Positions 28,901 to 40,638 of a stretch of 64,000 nt of DNA are shown here, in pieces. Source of the DNA: Himantopus leucocephalus (Eukaryota > Chordata > Aves > Charadriiformes > Recurvirostridae). The stretch covers positions 111,462,528-111,526,527 of the forward strand of contig RSEF01000003.1 in the NCBI GenBank assembly GCA_003993805.1. The letters are read 5' to 3'. A program made the position numbers and the translations under genes. Below the pieces are notes generated by a model that saw nothing but the letters and a program-made list of their open reading frames with translations, was not told the origin of the DNA and did no database searches. The stretch's first letter is position 1. Every line of letters starts with the position of its first letter.

Positions 28901-29740
28901 TGTTTCAGGGCTGTGTCCAGAAATAGCTGCAAAGATCTGCAGTGACCTAGGAGAAGAGCAACTCATGCTCTGGTAGGGTTTTTAGGGCTCTGATCAACTG
29001 GAAGGCATCTTCTTGCAGTCCCTTGACTTTTGCCTTGGAGGGAAATGCTCAGTGGAAGCTGGTTGCTTTTAACACCCATTCCGCAACATCATTATCTGTG
29101 CCACCCGAAGTTTACTAACTCAACAAGCACAGTGCAAAATCTTACTCTCTGTTGCCAAGCATCTGTTTGACTCAGATCACACTGAAGCATGTTTTGCATG
29201 TATATGCAAGACTGGGATAAAAATGGGTTTGCTTTAATACACTGCTTAGCAAGGAAAAAAAAAAAACAAACAAAAAACCCAACGCAACCCACATCCAAAA
29301 CTAGGCTTAGTTGCAAATTAGCAAGGACAGTAGAGTGGAAATTAGTACTACCACAATTCCAGGCAAGAGAGTCAATGGTTCAGCAGAGACTCACCCAAGA
29401 TACATGATTTTGTAATTAATTAAACCGTTTTCTGAATTTTAGGGTACAGCGGCTATGACTTCCTGGAATGGAACACAGGTTTTGTTTTGTGGTTTTATTT
29501 AGGCACACTGTTGACCACAATTAAAGGACTAGAAATTATGCATATATATTTCCTCTACAATAATTTTTTGAGAAGTCTTCCAAAATTCCCAACTGCCAGG
29601 TTAACAAATCAAGCACTGTAAGCAACTCAAGCATGCTATAGACTGTACCCTACATAACAGCATGACACTTATTAGAGTAAAACCAAACCAAAACAGAAAA
29701 ATCTCATTATCAGGTTAACTCTGTTTCCACTGGCAGAACA

Positions 29741-29757
29741 CAGCAGCAGCAGCAGCA
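29741..29757 (+). repeat. (CAG)5 trinucleotide microsatellite
   Basis: Five perfect CAG units followed by CA. It is not in a supported coding frame. Short triplet repeats of this kind can be length-polymorphic. Confidence 0.85.
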
Positions 29758-32700
29758 AACTTATCTCAGAAAGGCTGGTGAAGGCATTGGGGCTTGAAGT
29801 GGGAGGATGTTTCCAAGTCCATCTTGAGCTTCTAAGGTTGGCACTAATAAAAGCTCACACAAGCAAAAGATGAGGGGGAAAAAAAGAATAAAAAGGCAAT
29901 TCATATACGGGATAAAGGCCATATATGGCATATATTTTCTCTTTGCTTGACAACGCTTCTCAAGCTACAAATTGGTTTCATTTCATTGGTCTCTTATCTG
30001 AAAAATCATTGCTAGACTTTCAGAATGAACAAGCTAGTATGAGAATTCCAAGGACGTAACGTGCCGTAACATAGCAAAGAATATGTCAGGATCCATTAAA
30101 TCCATTATTTTGGAAAGTGTTCCTGTTCAGGATAGTATCCAAAGGACAACTTTCAAATCGAAACAAATTATAAAGTTCTAAAAGGTTATAACTTCAAAGA
30201 GATTTAGAACAGTATGTACCTATTTAGACAACAGGACTTCACCTGAATATGAATCACAGGTGTAGACAGAAGACAAAGAATATTCAAAAACCCAAGATGC
30301 TTAAACATAAAATATGAATAAATAAAATATAATGCTGTATTTAACTCCTATGATAATTCACACTTCAAATGAACTTGAGCATCTTTGCACTTTGCAATCA
30401 GATACAGACCACAGGTACCCACACAAGTCTGCATGAAAAAAACAATGTTGACCCTCTAGATGATTGTTGTGGTGCATTCCCTCCTTCAGACCTTTCTTTT
30501 CCTGCTGACGAATGCCTGTATGCTTTCTCTTAGAGGAAACTTGTCAGGCAGCAAAAGCAAGATGTTCCAAAACATTTCATTTCACTTGGGCTGTGGCAAA
30601 TAGTCAAAACAAAGATTATATTGCTATATGCCAGTACAAATTTGAAACTAAAAGCCATTACACTCAATGAATTTTATTAATGAAAATGAAAATGCAAATA
30701 AATTGTTTTGTAAATCAAAACACTACATATTAGATGTGGAAATTCTTGGAACAGGAGAATAAACATTCACTTCTAAAAAAAAAAAAAGCCCCACCAACAA
30801 AACAAACCCCTCAGGAGATGTTTACACATAGGATTGCTATACCTTAACTTTAAATTTCACCATGACTGTGTTGAAACACATGATTCCAGGAGCTGCAAGA
30901 TAAGGTGAAATCAGCAGCAGCTAAATGGTGTTTATCGGAAAATTAAATTGCACAATGCCTACAATCTCACAATAGAAGCCACATAAAGTTAATCCTGTTT
31001 GAAATGTTAACTACCCAGGCCAAATTTGCTAAAAAGTGTTTAGACCTATACTTAAATCTGAAGTTTACAGATGATTGTCACATGAGGCTGAGTAAAACTT
31101 GTTAAATTTCCCTTTCCATCTTTGGCAACGTTCAAAAGACAAGCTTAAAATGAAAAATGAGGAAAACAAGACGACTAATAAATTAAGATTTTTGCTCATG
31201 CATGAACCAGTTGGCAAGAACTAGCTCTTCTCATCCCCTTCTACTTCTAAGTCTAGGGTGCAAAAGAGCACTTGACTGCACACCACCAAAAATTCAGTAT
31301 TATTTACAGTATTAACTTTGAGCTAACACCAACAAGGTACGCTGTGCTCAAAGGGAACAGGGTGCTTAAGTCTCCCCAAACCAAACAAACCACAAAGATC
31401 AAAATGAAAGCTATACAGAGTTCAGCTGTCCCTTGTCATGATCTTCTTTGATCAGCTGTGATTGTATTTTGCACCAAGGAACAACCCAGAAGATTAAATA
31501 AACTACATTTTCTGGCCCATTTTGTACCCATAGCGTAACAATTTTTGCAATAAATGAATTGTTGGCTTCTTCCCTCAACTAAATTAAAAAAAAAAAAAAA
31601 ACAAACCAAACTTTGCCTCGCTTATAAGCAAAATGAATTGACAGCTTATGCATTGATAAAGTTGCACAATATTTGAGAACCAGTAGACATCATCCAACAC
31701 AACATAGATTGTTTTTAGCTATAGCTAAATATCTGTTAAGGACTATGCTCATGTTACAGTATTCCTGTCCTTAGTAATACCAGAACAATCCTTGCAGTAC
31801 TGTTTTTGTTGAATGGCCAGTTCCTGGACTCCTTGATTACATGTGAGTTCTGCTTTTATAGCCTCGATTACTGCAGTGAGAAGACTAAAGATCATGAATT
31901 CTAACAGTTTTGCTCATTTGTCCTATTGTTTTCTTATTCAGTATTTTCTTGTGGTTTTTGAGGACATGATTTATGTTTCCTGAACAGCCAAGCCTGGCAA
32001 AACTGATGTCACTTGAGGATAACAGAATCCAAGGAGAATCACCCCTGAAGCTAAATCAAAGTGTCTATGAGTCAGGCACAGAGGAAGGGTTCCAAGGTTA
32101 TGTGCTCCCAACTCATCTACTTGGTTTATAGGCTTCATTAAACAAACCAAAATTTACAGTGGAGGAATTTAAAAAGAAAATTGACAGTTTAGTGCCCAGT
32201 TGTATTTATGCAGCATTTTATACACTTCTTTAAGCTAGAAAATGAAGCATTTTCAACAGCTTTAAAAAAACCCTGAACTAGTACAGTTGATAGGTTAATA
32301 CCTGAATAAAAACCATTTACTTGAGTCACTTAATACAATCGCACTGTAATGCATTTCCCTTCCAGTTTGCAGCATACAGGAACTATTACCTACTGGCATT
32401 TGGAGGAAATGCAAAGCAGTTTTGAGGTATTGAATCTATCTGTTTAACAGGTAGGACAGAAACTCCCTTTACTGATGTTTCGAATTATTCTGGGTCATAA
32501 CAATGAGCCAACTGCCTTCACAATTATGAGATTTAATAAGACGGTAGACTCTTAAAGAAAACCAAACAAAGTTTTGCCTTCAAACTTTGCCAAATTATGT
32601 TTCTGCAGTTTTGTTGCACTTGCAGCGTGCAGACTGACTCCATTTCATAGTAGGAGGCCACGGAAATGCAGATTGCCGGTCTAATAATGCTTTGTGGTTT

Positions 32701-35700
32701 GGGTTTTTGCTGTTGCTTAGCAGTTATGAAAACAATCCACTTGACAAGGTCAGAATTCAAGTCCAAGAAAGGTGGCGAGCAGAGCAAAAGTTACATATAT
32801 ATAGCCCTATCTTCTGAAGTATGAGTTAAGGTCTTAGAAAGAACATTGCCATAGTCTTGATATTAAAGTTAGAAATATTGTATTCGCTTGCAGGAACTCA
32901 GAACAAACATTGACATTTGTTTGTTTCCCTGATTCATCCTGCACTGTTGCACAAAAAAGACTTCTGGAGCCTGGTTATCAAGCTCTCTGCAACTGTAGTT
33001 TCCTTAAACACCTTTTTTAACCACATGAAAAAAATAAACAAAAAATCTTTAGTCACCATAAATCAATGTAGATCATTCATTCTGCAAATCTAATCTATTA
33101 CTCCTAAAAATAGTAACAAAATATCACAGGACATGATCCAGGTTATTCAAACACCAATGTGAAAGACAGACTCTGCACTAGGATAGAGAAAAGATGCAAT
33201 ACATCAGGGTCCTGTGGTGCACGCACTAAGTTTTCAGATCACGAAGAAAGGGAGTGTTCAGTGCCCAACATCACATAGGTAGGCTTTGCTGGGAGGCAAA
33301 ACCTGGCTTGCAGCACAGTCCAGTGTCACGATACCTCTCCAGCTCCACCAACTCCTGCCATCAGATGTAGCCTGGAGCCAAAGAGAAGCCATCCACAAAT
33401 ATAGAATTTTGGGAAAGAGACCAACAGACCAAGTCTTACGCATAAAGCACAAGACTTGACAGACCTGTGTGATAAGTGGCTTACTGCCTTTGGGACCCAC
33501 TTTTTGCACATCAAAAGTTTTGCCTACAAACGCCGTGTTATACTTTGTAATCCCATGCTGGTGTTTATATAAAATTTCCATGATGAACAATGTTCCAAAT
33601 ATGGAGCTGTATGTATGCTTACTGTATGTATAAAGTCCATGCTGACTCCTGTGATAACTAGCTTGTAACCAGCTTAACTACAAGATTTAGTGACACTGGT
33701 GTGTTTCTGACGACTCTTAGATGTCCACACGGTGCTGCCGCTCATCACACAGCAACCAGTTTCACTTAAAACATTTTCAGGTTCAAAAAAAAAATCCGTG
33801 CAATGTGATGCTCACTGATGATAAAGCGTTACCTATATGCTGCATGCCCTCTCCTTCTCTCCAGAGGCACAAGTGTTTTTACTTCTACTCTACATGTTTT
33901 CATGGCATAACAGTCTCTGTCTTTCTCATGGTCTAGGATGCCAAGCACATCGAGAGCTATATATTACTGGGGCTCTTCTGCATAGGCAATTTCAAGAGAG
34001 GAGCAACTAAGCTGCAGCCTGAGGTTTAGATGACTCTGTTCTCAGTGACTCGTTGAAAAGAGAGAGGGATGGGACCATATTAACAGTGTCACTTCAGTAC
34101 AAGGGGTCCAGGAACACTTCTTATCTATACTACATAGACAAAGATCCTTCGGTAAACCGTATCCATGTCCCAGCTTGAAAGCCTTGAATCTTTCAAATAA
34201 AACACAGTCCAAAGTCCAAGCACAAAGTGGAATTAAAAACAGCCCAAACCAACAAGCCACATATTACAAGATAAAGACAAGCAAGAAATCCAGGTAATGT
34301 TACAATTTATTTCAAAGCTATGTACCTATCATTTGTTACTGCAAACCCAGCTGGGATTTACTAGCTAGGCTGCTCAGAGGTTTGAAGAAATAGATCATAT
34401 CCAAGGAGTTCAAAAGAGAACTACAAAGCCCCAGACAAGTTTATGCATTTGTTTTTGTTACAATGACCCCTCAGCTTCTAGGTCAAATTGTGATTACGTG
34501 CTATTGCACTCCTACCTTAGCTGCTGTCACTTCGTATTTTTTAAGTTCATTTCATAAATGCTCTTGCATAACGTACAGGGTTTCATCAGAATTAGGTTTA
34601 TATATGCTAATTTCTAGGGGATTGGGGGTTTATACACATCGTCGAACAATGAAATTCAGATTTGTCAAATATAGTTCACTTTCAGGCAGCATATCCAAGA
34701 TGATAGTTAAAAGGCGTATTAGGGACAACAGTGTACAGCCACCCAAACATCAGGAGGCAGCACAGATGAACTAGCAAACCCAGCCAAATGCAGGCTGACA
34801 CCTGCTGAAGTGACTGAGCTGCTCCCGGCTCTGATTTACTGAAAGACAGACACTTGCCTGGATGTAGTGCCAGACCAGATACAGCCCCGAGCTATTACAG
34901 CCCCCAGGACCCAGACCACACTGCAGAACAGCCTGAATTTTGCTGGTTGAACTTACTAGTCCCCATTACTGGCTGACAACGTGTGGATCAGTACAGAACA
35001 ACTGGAGATCTTCTGCATTTTGCCCCCCATCCCCTCTGTTCTCCTGCCTCATAGTACGGAAACTCCCCAGCTGGCAGAAAGCTCTTGGCTCAGGCTCCAG
35101 GGAAAAGCTGCAAAGCTGCTTTGGGGCTAGCACTGACCACGAGGGTTGAAGAGATGCATCTGCGTGGAAACCAGAATGCCTCTGTGGCATGGTTTATCTG
35201 AAATGGAAAGCTGGTAACATGGTCTTCTGAGAGGGTTGTTTCATTGCACTATTTGTACTGCCTCTGCAACACTGAAGCTCACAAGAAACCAGACATTTCT
35301 CAGCGAAGTTCTCACTGCCTAGCCCTACAACATACATCTGGAAGCCCTAGTGAAGATCGCCAGAACAAGTCTAACCTCTTGGTGCCAATTTGCTTCCCAC
35401 ATTCTCTATTTAGACAGCTCTTGTGCATACACTTACTCCCTGGCTGCTGCTTCTACTGCTGGACTGAAAACAAATACGAACATACACATCCCCCTATTAC
35501 ATCAATAGCGAGATTTAAGTTTACACAAGAAATGTCTATCAGGAACATATTCTCGTTCAAATATATTTTCAATTATTCCACATGTAAATTATTTCCTTTT
35601 TTTCAGATTTGTCTCCTCAGAGTTCTAGACTAGGTCTTAATTATCCTCTTGTGAAAATTTATCCAGCAAAGGCAGAGATATTCCTACCAAAAATCTTTCC

Positions 35701-37426
35701 AATAAAACTGTTAGAGCGAATGCTGATGCTTAAACTAAGCTGTAACAAACATATTAAATCCTGAGAGTGAAAAACTCTGTTAACATCTACCAATAACTTC
35801 CTGAAAAAATGATAAAGAAAATTCCCTAAAAATAAAATTATTTTGTTGATATTAAAAAATCAAGGTTTGTGGGGGGTCAAATACAAAAAGCAAATATTTA
35901 CTTCATTGGACATTCCGGTGTTCAGTTTCTTGTTAAATACAGGTATAATTTACCACATATAGGATCAATGGCAACGTTTTTAATTACAGTAATGGTTTGG
36001 AGGGAGGTGTTGCTATAGCAATACCAACCACAGGAAGGAAATCCACATCTACTTAGAGCATTATTTCTACATATCATAATTTTTTATAGCATAGCAGTCT
36101 AGCAGAAAAGGGTGCAGTAAATCCATAGCAGTGCCTATTTTAATCACATAGGCATAGTTTGGAAAAGTATTTCACAGAAACACACTGAACAAGGAAATGA
36201 AAGACCATGACTGCCCATTAAGTAAGATTTTGTTTGTTGTAGTTACTTGAGTGTTGTTCCTTGGAGCAGCTTACATCAGCTCAAGTCAAGAGTTTAAATC
36301 CAGGCCTTCCCAAACTGACTCTTCCTGGATTCAGAACATAAAATGGTTTGGGTTTGGTTTTTTTTTTCCTGTTCTCTACGTAATCATGAGCAACCTAAAT
36401 GAGATCTGATACCCCTTAAACTGGTTTGACTCCCAACAATCTCAGGTCTTCAGGGTTTCTTGGCTCAGGCATGAAGTGAAAGAAATAAAACTGGTTTGGG
36501 ACTGGAATCAGCCCTGAAGTGATATAGCCACATTTGCATGGCCCTACCCCTGATGCAGCTGGCATTGGTGTTAATCTGGGAGTCAGCTAAGCCACAAAGG
36601 ATGACCAACATATGACTGCAATACCTTTTCCTGGCCAGCCCCAAGGGAGGGGTGGCACCCAGGACACGCTTTGTGACATTCCCACCCACAAGCTTCCAGC
36701 AATGGGACTTTGGCTGTGGGTTTGGAGAACCGGGACTTCGGGTGTTTCTTTCTTGTGCAAAGGTTGACCTCATTCTGTCTGTCTCCACTCCTACCTTGGA
36801 TTATTGATAAAATCATACTCCCAATTATCCTGGCTTTCAGTTGACTGTTTTTTCCCCTTTCCATGAGTTGCCTCCTTCAATTAAATTTTGCAGCGCTCAT
36901 AATTGCAGTCAAGATTTAAAAAAAAGGATCAACGCAATTGAAAACAATCATCAACACTGATGTGTGAAAACAGATCTATTACGAACCTGACAGCTGATCT
37001 TCTCATGTCTCTTTCTCTCTTTCTTATTTTTGACAAATTAGTTAGAACAACAGATTTCTCTATATTTCTACAGCTCCTAGCACACCGAGGAAGAGAGAAG
37101 GAATGGCTAAAATAGATGTAATTCATAATAAACAATCTTAATTCAACTGAAATATAAATTACTTGGATTCCTATGGTCATGTGAACATTGTGGTTTTCCC
37201 AGTGGCATGTCAAAAGAGCAGAAAATTTGAAAATGGCTAAGCAATAAAAAACCACATATAGAGTTAAAGATGCCTTGTACCTGGATACAATTCAAGCTGA
37301 TGGTTGGGAGGAAATCTTTGCAGAAGAGGGGCTTCCATTGTCCACCATTCCAGATCCACCACTGTGGACATACTAATGTCACAACCTTACAAAATTCTTC
37401 CTTCGCATTGCACAGCCCTTTGAAGT
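29758..37426. other. AT-rich stretch without a supported gene
   Basis: Unique AT-rich sequence with no CR1 tails, no GC-rich promoter-like region and only short open frames without family resemblance. It includes homopolymers such as the 16-A run at about 31,586-31,601. Likely intronic or intergenic. Confidence 0.6.
31586..31601 (+). repeat. Poly-A tract
   Basis: A run of about sixteen A residues, followed by an A/C-rich stretch. Simple sequence with no identified source element. Confidence 0.75.
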
Positions 37427-38975
37427 TAGAATCACAGAAAAGCTGTTTGCAAGGGACCTCTGCAGTTCACCAGCTCAACCCTCTGCTTGAAGAGGGACTG
37501 TCACAGATGCTAGATCAGGTAATCCACAGCTTGGTCCAGCTGAGTCTTGACAATCTCCAAGGAAAGATTCCACCACCTCTTTGGGCGACATGCTGAAGTC
37601 CTGCGCTACTCCCTGGTGAAAAACTATTTTTCCTAACGGCCAGCCTGAACTTCTCAAGCTGCAATTTATGACAGTTGCCCCTTGTTTTTACAATCTGTCA
37701 CTAATAAGAGTTCGGCTCCATAGTCATTGTAACTCCTCTTCAAGCAGTTACAGGTTTCTACAAGACTGCCCTTTAGCCTCTTTTTTTTGCCCAGACTAAA
37801 CCAGCCCAACTACGTCAACCTCTCCTCATAGCTTATGGGTCCCATGGCTCAAATCACCTGAGTAGTCCTCTGCTGCATCCTCTCTCCATTTTTTAAACAT
37901 TGTCCTTTTCAACTGAAGAACCTCAAAACTGACTTGAGAACCACAGTACTCAACAGTCCTGAGGAGGATAATAACTTCCCTGATCTGTTGGCCATACTTT
38001 TAATGTAGACCACTATGCTGTTTGCCTTATTTGCAATGAAAATGTATCACTGGCTCATTTTCAACTTGGCAGCAACCGTAATATCCCATTGCTTTCCCAC
38101 AGATGTTCTGTTCAGCCCGTTGTTTCCCAGCCTGTACTACTGCATGGAGTTAATCTGCACAGGCACAGAACTTCAGGATTTTTCTCACTGAACTTCGTGA
38201 GGTTTCTGTTGGCACAAGCTCAGGTTTCTCAAGGTCCAGCTGAATTGCATTTCTACCATTTGGTGTATTAAACTTTCTCTCCTGCCAATTTAATGTGATC
38301 TACAACTTTTCTCAGGGTGCATTCTGTCTCAACATCTATGTAATTAACAGAGATGTAACACTACTGGCCCAGTCCCTCACAGGCCATTTGTTATTTGTCT
38401 TTAATGAGACACTGAGCTATTGAAGAGGACCCTTTGGACTCAGATATCCACTCAATTTTCAATCAATCAAACAATCCATATCTCCAGCCCATACTTCCAC
38501 AGCTTCCTCAGTGAGAGATGATAACAAAACCCTCACTCAAGTCGAAGTCAGGAAATGCTATATCCACTGATGTCCCCACTAGTTAGTCATTTAATTGCAA
38601 AAGGCACTCAGGTTCACCAAGTACGACTTGCCCTTGGTACATCTGGGTCAACTGTTCTTGATTACCTTTTTATCCTTCTCACATTTGGAAACCAATTCCC
38701 TGAGGAAATGATACATATTTCCAGGGATTGTGGTAAGGCTGACAGGCCTGGAGTTCCCTGAACTCTCCTTCTTACTCTTCTTAAAGATGGGTGTAATGAT
38801 AGCCTTTCCTTAGTCTTCAGGGACCTCTCTGACACCTTTTTTCATAGAAAACAAAATTGCAATTGCATCACTCATGTCTTTCAGCATCCTAGCATAAATC
38901 CCATCCGACCTGATGGATTTGAATATAACCAGCTTTTCTAAGTAGTTCTGAAGAATAAAACATTCTTTGTTTCCT
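37427..38975 (-). mobile_element. CR1 LINE, long old copy, decayed RT gene
   Basis: Read on the minus strand this is the 3' part of a CR1 retrotransposon, about 1.5 kb long. The low-coordinate end matches the 3' region (AGAATCACAG.. on plus). Further in are the CR1 blocks for the untranslated end, such as the AATTTATGACAGTTGCCCCTTG region near 37,665. The high-coordinate part comes from the reverse-transcriptase gene: at 38,732-38,749 the minus strand encodes RPVSLT, the conserved RT palm entry motif. Downstream of it are recognisable but broken codons matching the CTKGKSYLVNL-type block. Several in-frame stops and indels show it is dead. High divergence suggests an old subfamily. The 5' limit near 38,975 is approximate. 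Confidence 0.85.
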
Positions 38976-40173
38976 GTGCAGCACTGCTTAATTATGTTCT
39001 TCTAGGCAATCTTTGCTTTTGTACAAAATCGTATTTAGAATAGGAATTTATCATGCCTCTTGCTCCGTGGGCCACGTTGCAAGACAGGTTATCTCTTGCG
39101 CGCACACTCAAATCCACATTGCTTAGGCTCTGGAGAACACAGTATTTATCATCACCTCACCCTTACAAAATAGGAGAGTACTCTACCCCTTGACCTTAAT
39201 GAGCAGCCATCTACCAAAAAGTACTTCTCACAAGGAGCCAGTGATATTCAAAAGAAGAGAACCCAAATCGTCAGAGCACTAGGCCTCTAAATACTGATTA
39301 AGGGAGAAGAACAGAGCACCAAGAAATACCCACAGCACAAAGAGAAAACTTTTGACCCTACGCTTAACAGTATCTTCAAAATAACTTGAAGGAATGAAGA
39401 AAAATATTAACTCACCTTTCTGACACATGACCTTATACTTGCTTGACAGGACTAAAATTACTAGGTTCCATTTGGATTCTGCTAGGATGTGGTTCCTTCG
39501 GGGGAAGGAGTGGGATCCAGTAAGACCCATCACGAGTCCCCTTCACCGACATTACAGATCTCACTGCTGTCTTGACAAACCTGCCAGGTTACCTGCCTGA
39601 ATGCCCAGCGCAAGACTGCTACATACCCTTTCCTCTGAATTTACCTACGATCTGCTGCAGACTTGTCACTACTTGCTTCTGTGTTGAGAAATGAGAGGAC
39701 CCAAATGTTCTCTTATAGCACTGCTTCCAGGGGTCTTCAGACAAACACTGCTGTGCTGTTGCCAACTCTCAGTGCTAAGTCAGAACAAAAGAAAGCAAGC
39801 CATTTCCACCATACACATTTTTTAAACACTACTCCCTACCATATGCGCTAATACAATGCATTCATACTGTGTTAATCCCATTTTCATTGTTAAGAGTGAA
39901 GGGGGAAACACAAGTGCAAAGCACTATCTTGCTCCTCTTCATTCAGTTTATGGTGTACTGGCAGACCTCTATATCTGCTTTGAAATCTACCATAGTTACC
40001 TAATTTCCACGTACCTTGTACCACGGATTACACTTGTACCACTACTACAAGGAAAATGCACATCTCCAATGACCGTATGAGTAAACAAAGTGCAGATGCA
40101 AGAGATTTACTATACCAATAAAATCAACATGTTCTAGAAGAAAACATTCTGAAGATGATAGAGACCACCTCAC

Positions 40174-40248
40174 CTGTGGCCCAGCATATTTTGTTCTCAT
40201 ATCATGCAGTTCTGGTGGAGATATATTCATGTAGTTTTTACGTTTATC
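40174..40248 (-). other. Candidate 75-nt exon (minus strand), unassigned
   Basis: On the minus strand an acceptor (..TTCTGATGTCTTAG) precedes exactly 75 bases, open in phase 0 for 25 codons, ending CCACAG|GTGAGG. The peptide begins DKRKNYMNISPPELHDMRTK and is compositionally protein-like. It includes YMNI, which has the pY-x-N form bound by GRB2-type SH2 domains. I do not recognise the family. Chance is a serious alternative, and another candidate on the opposite strand lies only 300 bases away, so both are unlikely to be real. Confidence 0.2.
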
Positions 40249-40550
40249 CTAAGACATCAGAATTTATGTTCCCTTGCTAACACTACACTAGATGTTTATT
40301 TGCAATATATTAAAGAGATTATTTAATCAATGAAGAAAAACTCAATAAGAAAGTGGCTTCTACAGTTGCAGCTTTACAACTTATGAGTAGGAGGACAAAG
40401 AAAACAGAAAGCTGATATATTTTATCTTATTTTTTCAGTCATATTCTTTCAGAACTTGCTTTTTGAAGAAAAGAAGGTAAATTTCCATAAAGTATGGAAA
40501 ACATGGCATTTAAAAAGATAAGACAATGAAGTATGACCTTTTCGTTACAG

Positions 40551-40638
40551 AATTACTGTTATCCTTAATGTACTCCTGGCCTTAATCTTCCTGAAAATTC
40601 AAAAAAAGTGTCAAAGAGATGCAATACCTCTACTGGTG
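40551..40638 (+). other. Candidate 88-nt exon (plus), hydrophobic, unassigned
   Basis: A good acceptor (..GACCTTTTCGTTACAG) and donor (TGGTG|GTAAGTAT) enclose 88 bases open in one frame. It would encode ITVILNVLLALIFLKIQKKC and about nine more residues. That is a hydrophobic stretch followed by a basic stop-transfer-like patch, as in a single-pass membrane segment. Twelve to sixteen hydrophobic residues is short for a transmembrane helix. T-rich DNA easily gives hydrophobic codons by chance. No neighbouring extracellular exon was recognised. Confidence 0.15.

Larger units (their letters stand above)
11190..29740. other. AT-rich stretch without a supported gene
   Basis: Mostly unique sequence with scattered homopolymers. 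The longest open frames (about 140 codons near 11,676-12,098 plus, 165 codons at 17,594-18,091 minus, 155 codons at 27,640-28,107 plus) show no family resemblance, no domain pattern and no clear splice or start context. I treat them as chance. Candidate splice-bounded segments are listed separately. Likely intronic or intergenic. Confidence 0.55.
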
